DNA from: a virus
DNA: 36,723 nucleotides
Reading direction: 5' to 3' (one strand)
Virus record (IMG/VR): IMGVR_UViG_3300013132_005653
Span: 1 to 36,723 of that record
The notes beneath the pieces are model-generated. The model worked only from the letters and a program-made list of their open reading frames with translations, was not told where the DNA came from and searched no databases. Position numbers and translations under genes: made by a program. Below are positions 31,080 to 36,723 of this stretch, one piece after another; the stretch's first letter is position 1, and each line of letters opens with the position of its first letter.

Positions 31080-32621
31080 GTGTACCTTATACTCAGCTCA
31101 TCCAAAGACGCATACATCACTGACAAGATTCAAGGCACTTTTCGCGCCATGGATGCAAACACAGGCCGTGCCGGCACGCTGGATCTTTTTAAGCTCTATG
31201 ATGAGTCTACGATATCGGGCTCAGATGCACCAATCGAGCTGTCCAGAGCACTGGTAAAGTTCGACCTATCAAGGCTTCATAAGCTCACAGGGAGTATTCT
31301 CGACATTAATGACTCGTCCTTTAAGTGTTTTCTCACGCTCAAAAGCGTCAATGGAACACAGGCAGTACCTAGAAATTTTAGTCTAATTTCATATCCTTTG
31401 TCGCAATCTTTTGATGAGGGCGACGGTCGAGACGTGGGCTCATTTTCTGACCTAGACGTCTGTAACTTTTTGACAGCCTCATATTCAGGAGGCACGACGT
31501 ACCCTTGGTTTGCCTCAGGCGCCAACGCAGTTGGACTTCTTGGATCGAGCGACATCGACGTCATTGGCTCTGGAAATTTAGGCGCCGGTGTAGTCCAATT
31601 TGGGTCGAGCCAGCTATTCGATGTGGGGATAGAAGACTTTAGAGTTGATGTGACGCAGGTCGTGTCAGGCGTGCTAGCTGGTCTTATCCCTGACCATGGG
31701 TTTAGAATCTCTTTCACTTCGGCCGAAGAAAACGATGGAAGGACCAGGTTCGTAAAGAGATTTGGTTCTAGACACGCGAAAAATCCATTCCTCAGGCCGT
31801 CTTTACACGTCCAGTTTGATGACGTGTTGACCGACAATCATTCGAACTTTGTCTTTGATTTGACCGGATCTCTATTTCTCAGCAATTATCACAGGGGAGT
31901 TCCGAGCAATATCTTGTCAGGATCAGCACTGGCGCATGTTACAGGTCAAAATTCTCTGAAGGTAACTCTCAATCTACAAGACTTTTCTAAGACGGTCTTT
32001 GCCAGTCAGTACACTGGCAGCACATCGGGTGTTGGGCTACCAGGCACATATCAGGCTTTGCTTGCGCTGTCATCAGTCGATACGACTGTCGTAACAGGAA
32101 CAGTCACGCTTAAAGACGTAATCAACGCCAGTGGATCGATCACTTTCAACGAAGTGTGGGGTTCAGTCGATGGCACTGTGCCCTACTACTCAGGAACGCT
32201 GACTGTCAAGGTGCCCCAGCGTGTCGCATATAGCTCGATCCCATCTGCGCCTGTTCTTAAGGTAATCAATATGAACAGTAGCTATCGCACTTGCGATGAT
32301 GTGAAGGTGAGGCTCTTCGGGCTCGATACCACCGCAGTCCAGAACAGGCCTGCCAAATCTTCTAAAGACCTGATAAGCGAAATTTTCGATGCGATCTATT
32401 ATCGTGTGGTAGACTCAGACACCGGCGCTGTCGTCATCCCTTTCACCAAGGAAGGAAATGGAACCCGGTGCTCTGTAGACTCTGAGAGCATGTACTTTAG
32501 ATTCCTGATGTCGAATCTTCCTCCTGGTCGAGTCTACTACTTTGAGTTCCTGGTCAACGATCGGGGCTCAGAGAATATCCTGCCAAACAAGGGCCCCCTG
32601 TTCAGGGTTGATCCTGCATGA
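31080..32621 (+). CDS. Structural protein with a DNRLRE-like domain
   Basis: A 513-residue protein with a GTG start and TAAGGAG upstream. The N-terminal region (AYITDKI, then SRALVKFDLSRL and beta-rich strands) resembles DNRLRE beta-sandwich domains that occur in secreted and virion proteins. It is rich in Ser, Thr, Val and Asp, without cofactor motifs. Located between gp6-like and the large LamG protein, it is likely a baseplate or tail-side structural component; the T4 counterpart is not obvious. It overlaps the next gene by four bases. Confidence 0.65.
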   Translation: MYLILSSSKDAYITDKIQGTFRAMDANTGRAGTLDLFKLYDESTISGSDAPIELSRALVKFDLSRLHKLTGSILDINDSSFKCFLTLKSVNGTQAVPRNFSLISYPLSQSFDEGDGRDVGSFSDLDVCNFLTASYSGGTTYPWFASGANAVGLLGSSDIDVIGSGNLGAGVVQFGSSQLFDVGIEDFRVDVTQVVSGVLAGLIPDHGFRISFTSAEENDGRTRFVKRFGSRHAKNPFLRPSLHVQFDDVLTDNHSNFVFDLTGSLFLSNYHRGVPSNILSGSALAHVTGQNSLKVTLNLQDFSKTVFASQYTGSTSGVGLPGTYQALLALSSVDTTVVTGTVTLKDVINASGSITFNEVWGSVDGTVPYYSGTLTVKVPQRVAYSSIPSAPVLKVINMNSSYRTCDDVKVRLFGLDTTAVQNRPAKSSKDLISEIFDAIYYRVVDSDTGAVVIPFTKEGNGTRCSVDSESMYFRFLMSNLPPGRVYYFEFLVNDRGSENILPNKGPLFRVDPA

Positions 32622-35600
32622 GAAAAGCTGGGAATACATTTGCACCAGGCTCTTCTCTATTCAGCCCCAGTATCATTAGGGGTCTGACAGGGGAAGCGTC
32701 GGCTCTTGTCAATGTAACTGCTGCCTCTTTGAGCGGATCATCACAAGATCAAACTGGGTCATTCAGGTTCGATCCTCCTGGAGCTCCAATCAAGTCGACA
32801 CAACAGATTCCTGTCGACTGGAGCAAGTTCGAAAATCACACGTTCTTCAACTCCGCCGAAGCGAAGGTCAATACAGCGTTCGATCTAATTATCAACAGCT
32901 ATCCTTTCGACGGCTCGCGCTCTGAACTGCTGCAGTACCTAGATGGACTCACAGGCTTTGAGCGCTATGTCCTCGATCGCTTTCCAAAGAGCGTCGGGCA
33001 CATTCACTTTTCAGGCAGCGGAGTCCCGGCAGGTGGAACATATGTTGCCGTCAAGGATCTCGAAGGATCTTCAATTCCAACTCTGGCTCGGTCCGCTAGC
33101 GGAAAAAAGGTGCTCGATCAGGGCACAGGACCTATCACATTCGAATTTCATCTCAAGGTACCTGAAAACCTATCGCAGGGAAATCAGGTGGTCATTCAGA
33201 GGCTTCAGGGCTCAGACTATGGTATAACCTTGGCGCTCAGCTCGACCTTGAGTACAGACGTCTCAGGGACACTCTTAATGATGGTGTCTTCTGGAAGTTC
33301 GGCTTTTTTGAGCGCGTCGATGTCTATTACCAAGGGCGAGTTCCAGCACGTGTGTGCCACGTATGACGCTCGCCCCTCCTACAATCGTGTTTATCTCTAT
33401 CGTAACGCAAAGTTTACTGCGCAGTCCGCACAGTTGGAGATGGGCGACCTGGGTTATGGCACCAGTCTTCTTATGGTTGGTTCTGGCACCAATCACCTGG
33501 TCGGCACATTCGGATCTCTTACACCTGGAATTACATTTGCACAGACACTTTCTGGATCGATCGATGAGCTGAGGGTATATCACAGCGTGCCGTCGGAGGA
33601 CTATCAGAAGAAGTATATGTTGCGCAGCGTCTATCCCAGCGATGACCTGCGGCTCTACTACAAGTTTAATGAAGCGACAGGCAGTTATCCTGGTAACGCG
33701 TCAGTAATAGATAGCAGCGGCCGGGCTCTACACTCAGTTCTATCAAATTTTTCGACTCCGTCGCGGGTCGACACAACACCTCTTGCAAATGAGCTCCCTA
33801 AAGAGACGCCGGTCCTATTCCCATCACACCCCGATGTCATATCTCTGAATGAAGACCTATTGGCTTCAGCATCACAATATGACATCAACAACCCCAATAT
33901 GGTCACCAAGCTCATCCCAAGGCACTACCTCCAAGAGGCAAGCGTATTCGAGGGTTTTGGGCAGAACAATGAGCTGGGAGACATCGACGAGCCATATAGC
34001 ACACGACAAGATTTCCCTGGCGGTGGAAACCTAGGGTCAGCCCAGATCATTGCATCTTTTCTATTCGTGTGGGCCAAGCAGTTCGACGAGCTAAAGATGC
34101 ACCTGGACCAGTTTGGTCGGCAGAATCGGGTCGATCCGCTCGAACCCGGGACAGTCGCTTCCACCTTCCTACCATATCTTGCAGAGTCATATGGCATATC
34201 ACTGCCAGAGATGTTCCCCAACGCGTCGTATGACCAATTCTACGAAGGGATCAATCTCACGACTAGTCCTGCACTCTCAGAGACAGGTCTGCAGTATGTG
34301 CAGAACCAGATCTGGCGCCGTGTCCTGGCAGACCTTGTAGAGATCTTTCGCTCGAAGGGCACTGTACACAGCATCAAGTCTCTGATTCGAGACATGGGCA
34401 TCAATCCCGACTCCAATTTCAGGTTCAGGGAGTTCGGAGGCTCGCGATCAGGACGTCTCTCAGACCAGCGCGTAAAGAAATCAAAGCTGCTTCGTGCGCT
34501 AGATTTTTCAGGGTCATTTGGTTTTACGACACAGCCTCTAGATATCCAGGGAACTCCAATAGACTTGCCTCACTTTAGATCTCCTGGGCTCTTTGAGACT
34601 GCGCCAAGAGTCGAGCCTGGATATCCTGAGCCAAGTGGCGCGCCTTCGCAGGATGGCGTCTTGACGTCTGGTTCTTGGACCTTCGAAGCTACGTACCGAA
34701 TGACGCCCCCACAAGGCCAAATCAACTCTGTGACATCAAGTCTCGTCAGATTTATGACGTCAGGGACTCTAGGATTGTCGGTTAAAGACTCGACAGTACT
34801 CAACCTTTTAGCATTTTCAGGCTCTGTAGCAACTTCCACGACGTCATCTCTTTCTCTTATATTTCGAGACACTTGGTCGCAGGCCGCCGCACCAACCCTT
34901 GTGCTTCCCTTGACAGGCGTCAACATATTCGATGGCGAGAGGTGGCACATATCATTTGGTCGCGAGAGAAATGATTCATTTGACTCGGTGGTCTCTTCAT
35001 CATGGTTCCTCAGGGCAGGAAAGCAGCAAGATGGTCGGCTCATAGAATATCACACGACCTCGACCTATTTTGACGATTCAGTCCCCGGTGCTTATACAGA
35101 CACGAGCATTTTGACGACGACAGGATCTGTTTCAGGAAATTCTCTTAACACGACTGGAACCGTCATTCATATAGGCAGTCAGTCTATTCCTAATGGGGCA
35201 TCTCTATATGGTCTGTCCCACTCATCGGCCGCCTCGCCTCTCAATCTTGCTTCATTTTTTGGAGGCAAGGTTCTAAATCTCAGGTTCTGGTCGAAGGCAC
35301 TAAGCGAAGTTGAGACTCGAGAGCACACTGCCAACCCGCTGTCAGTCGGCGCAGATGATGCCAAGAAGAACTTCAACTTCAATACTTCAGTTTCAGGAAC
35401 ATGGGAGAGAGTAAGACTGGATCTCGATCTCATACAAGAGACAAGCGATTCAGATACATCTGGAAATATCGATCTCGTGGACATGTCCCAAAATGACCGT
35501 GACTGTGCTGCCACAGGGCTCGAGCCGAGCGTGAATGTGCTCAATCCAGAGCCTGTCACATACTCGACCATCAACCCCAATTTCGACCAGTCTTCAGACT

Positions 35601-36133
35601 CGAATAAGGTCCGCGTGAGATCCTGGAATAGACAGGAGAACGTCGACCTCTATGGAGGCGTCCTCGGTTCTCTGTATGAGATACCCGAGGATGAGACGCC
35701 AATCGATGACACCAGATTCTCGATCGAGATGAATGCGGTGCAGGCCCTGAACGAGGACATCATCCGCATCTTCTCGTCGCTCGACGCCTTCGACGGCTAC
35801 ATCGGTCGACCGGAGCTCCAGTTCTCCGAGGACTACCCAGACCTGGCGGCTCTCAGAGATGTGTACTTCGATAGGCTCGAAGGCAAGGTCAACTTCAAGA
35901 CCTTCTTCGAGTTCTTCAAGTGGTTCGACGGCACGATCTCTCACCTGATTGAGATGCTCATCCCACGCAAGACCAAGTTCTTAGGCGTCAACTTCGTCAT
36001 CGAGCCTCACATGCTCGAGCGTCCGAAGATAAGATACAACACTTTCGATCTCTACCTCGGCCCCAATGACCGCAATAGAGATCTCAGCCAGCTGCTCGTA
36101 CAGCAGCTCGTCGCCGAGCTTAAGAGGTACTAA
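32618..36133 (+). CDS. Giant LamG-domain baseplate/tail protein
   Basis: A 1171-residue protein. Two concanavalin/LamG-like beta-sandwich domains occur at about 170-350 (GPITFEFHLKV to LSGSIDELRVYH) and 684-900 (SGSWTFEATYRM to VLNLRFWSKALSE). Between them, around 500-605, is a baseplate-type segment ending in IFRSKGTVHSIKSLIRDMGI, a pattern seen in phage tail/baseplate proteins. The C-terminal 80 residues (NFKTFFEFFKWFDGTISHLIEMLIPRK) look like a tail-attachment module. Position after gp6 and size recall T4 gp7 (about 1030 residues). LamG folds bind glycans, so it may also contact the host surface. It shares one base with the next ATG. Confidence 0.72.
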   Translation: MRKAGNTFAPGSSLFSPSIIRGLTGEASALVNVTAASLSGSSQDQTGSFRFDPPGAPIKSTQQIPVDWSKFENHTFFNSAEAKVNTAFDLIINSYPFDGSRSELLQYLDGLTGFERYVLDRFPKSVGHIHFSGSGVPAGGTYVAVKDLEGSSIPTLARSASGKKVLDQGTGPITFEFHLKVPENLSQGNQVVIQRLQGSDYGITLALSSTLSTDVSGTLLMMVSSGSSAFLSASMSITKGEFQHVCATYDARPSYNRVYLYRNAKFTAQSAQLEMGDLGYGTSLLMVGSGTNHLVGTFGSLTPGITFAQTLSGSIDELRVYHSVPSEDYQKKYMLRSVYPSDDLRLYYKFNEATGSYPGNASVIDSSGRALHSVLSNFSTPSRVDTTPLANELPKETPVLFPSHPDVISLNEDLLASASQYDINNPNMVTKLIPRHYLQEASVFEGFGQNNELGDIDEPYSTRQDFPGGGNLGSAQIIASFLFVWAKQFDELKMHLDQFGRQNRVDPLEPGTVASTFLPYLAESYGISLPEMFPNASYDQFYEGINLTTSPALSETGLQYVQNQIWRRVLADLVEIFRSKGTVHSIKSLIRDMGINPDSNFRFREFGGSRSGRLSDQRVKKSKLLRALDFSGSFGFTTQPLDIQGTPIDLPHFRSPGLFETAPRVEPGYPEPSGAPSQDGVLTSGSWTFEATYRMTPPQGQINSVTSSLVRFMTSGTLGLSVKDSTVLNLLAFSGSVATSTTSSLSLIFRDTWSQAAAPTLVLPLTGVNIFDGERWHISFGRERNDSFDSVVSSSWFLRAGKQQDGRLIEYHTTSTYFDDSVPGAYTDTSILTTTGSVSGNSLNTTGTVIHIGSQSIPNGASLYGLSHSSAASPLNLASFFGGKVLNLRFWSKALSEVETREHTANPLSVGADDAKKNFNFNTSVSGTWERVRLDLDLIQETSDSDTSGNIDLVDMSQNDRDCAATGLEPSVNVLNPEPVTYSTINPNFDQSSDSNKVRVRSWNRQENVDLYGGVLGSLYEIPEDETPIDDTRFSIEMNAVQALNEDIIRIFSSLDAFDGYIGRPELQFSEDYPDLAALRDVYFDRLEGKVNFKTFFEFFKWFDGTISHLIEMLIPRKTKFLGVNFVIEPHMLERPKIRYNTFDLYLGPNDRNRDLSQLLVQQLVAELKRY

Positions 36134-36723
36134 TGTTGTCCGCCAGAGCGCTAGCAGGATTCAAGACGAAGGGAAGCCAGGCCGAGATCGTTCTGCCGGT
36201 TGAGTTTTCAGGTTCGAACACACTTGAGAAGTACGATCAAGGTGTACACGTCAATGACATTTCTGTCCTAATCAATCCTGCGACTGTCAGGCTCAGGCCC
36301 AACAACGACTTTCTCAAGATCAAGAATGGCGTCCCGGTCCAGATCACTGTGGGATCTTACGATGACACAGAGGCTCCTGTGCCTTTGGTTTGGGTCAGCG
36401 GATCTGTCGGAACTGTGTACCAAAAGTCCCAGATTCCGGTTAGCTTCTTTGCCAAGTCACACCCTGAGGGGGGCAAAGGATCCGGATTTGCAGTCGCACC
36501 GTCCCACTTTCAGATGGACAATGACTTCGGCCAGCCTGACGCCTACCAGGATGGAACAGCCTACGAGGAGATCACGACCAAGATCGACCCAGTCGTCATA
36601 ATTGAGACGCCCCCGGAGGATTTCTTCGTTCCACTTAACGTCGTCAATGCGTCAGAGCAGACCTCGGTCGATGGATTGATCGACGTCTTCGACACGAGAA
36701 AAAAGGTCGACAGGGACCTCGAG
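36133..36723 (+). CDS. Structural protein, 3' end missing
   Basis: The ATG at 36133 overlaps the stop TAA and the frame stays open to the last base (197 codons), so the protein is truncated by the window. It is polar, with a beta-strand character in the first half (QAEIVLPVEFSGSNTLEKYD, VPVQITVGSYDD), no membrane segment and no recognised catalytic motif. Its place after the LamG gene fits another baseplate or tail protein. I cannot name the family. Confidence 0.7.
   Translation, partial: MLSARALAGFKTKGSQAEIVLPVEFSGSNTLEKYDQGVHVNDISVLINPATVRLRPNNDFLKIKNGVPVQITVGSYDDTEAPVPLVWVSGSVGTVYQKSQIPVSFFAKSHPEGGKGSGFAVAPSHFQMDNDFGQPDAYQDGTAYEEITTKIDPVVIIETPPEDFFVPLNVVNASEQTSVDGLIDVFDTRKKVDRDLE

Noticed and set aside
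36326-36601. A 91-residue plus-strand frame near the right end
   Set aside because: It is in another frame of the open partial gene that starts at 36133 and runs to the window end; its Arg/Ser-rich composition is typical of a shadow.

Overview
The window is a piece of a tailed-phage genome, most likely a T4-related myovirus (possibly a distant or marine 'far-T4' type; the host cannot be named from the sequence). Supporting signs are a contractile-tail baseplate set (a GPW/gp25 protein, a gp6-like wedge protein, a central spike/hub-like protein and large structural proteins), a gp55-like late sigma factor, trimeric tail-fibre/adhesin sequence, and very tight gene packing with ATGA/GTGA stop-start overlaps almost throughout.

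Layout: (1) 1-1906, plus strand: the 3' part of a tail fibre with ten 14-residue YadA-head-like repeats, then a small probable virion protein. (2) 1978-3006, minus strand: three tandem related small proteins resembling H-type lectin modules, probably receptor-binding or fibre-tip components. (3) 3149-21920, plus strand: about 23 overlapping genes for surface glycan synthesis. They encode glycosyltransferases of GT2 and GT4 type, three SDR epimerase/dehydratases, a short nucleotide-sugar 6-dehydrogenase, an RmlC-like epimerase, a PLP sugar 3-dehydratase with His188 in place of the Schiff-base lysine, a split HldE (kinase plus nucleotidyltransferase), a small HAD phosphatase, a cupin, two methyltransferases, a radical SAM protein, a two-subunit miniature thiamine-diphosphate enzyme, a DUF962/Mpo1-like membrane protein, a DUF4254-like protein and a frameshifted exostosin-like gene. 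(4) 21952-25287: a Cas4/RecB-like nuclease with its own strong sigma70-type promoter, followed by two GT4 glycosyltransferases. (5) 25298-26731: a small membrane protein, the late sigma factor and a small protein with a faint gp16 (small terminase) resemblance. (6) 26743-36723: a baseplate operon reading spike/hub-like, small protein, gp25, gp6, DNRLRE-like protein, a giant LamG protein, and a partial gene that leaves the window.

The glycan block looks like an inserted, mosaic cassette. The flanking glycosyltransferase genes (about 3.4-5.0 kb and 21.1-24.1 kb) and the nuclease are rich in G/C at third positions, while most of 5.05-21.0 kb is clearly more A/T-rich. Taken together the genes could make or remodel a nucleotide sugar (an ADP-heptose-type and/or 3,6-dideoxyhexose-type product) and build a short branched glycan, either on the virion (fibres, capsid) or on the host envelope to change receptor properties. 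That role is inference; the enzyme-family assignments are the firm part. No tRNA, rRNA, CRISPR array or insertion sequence was found, and there is no gene-free stretch longer than 300 bases.
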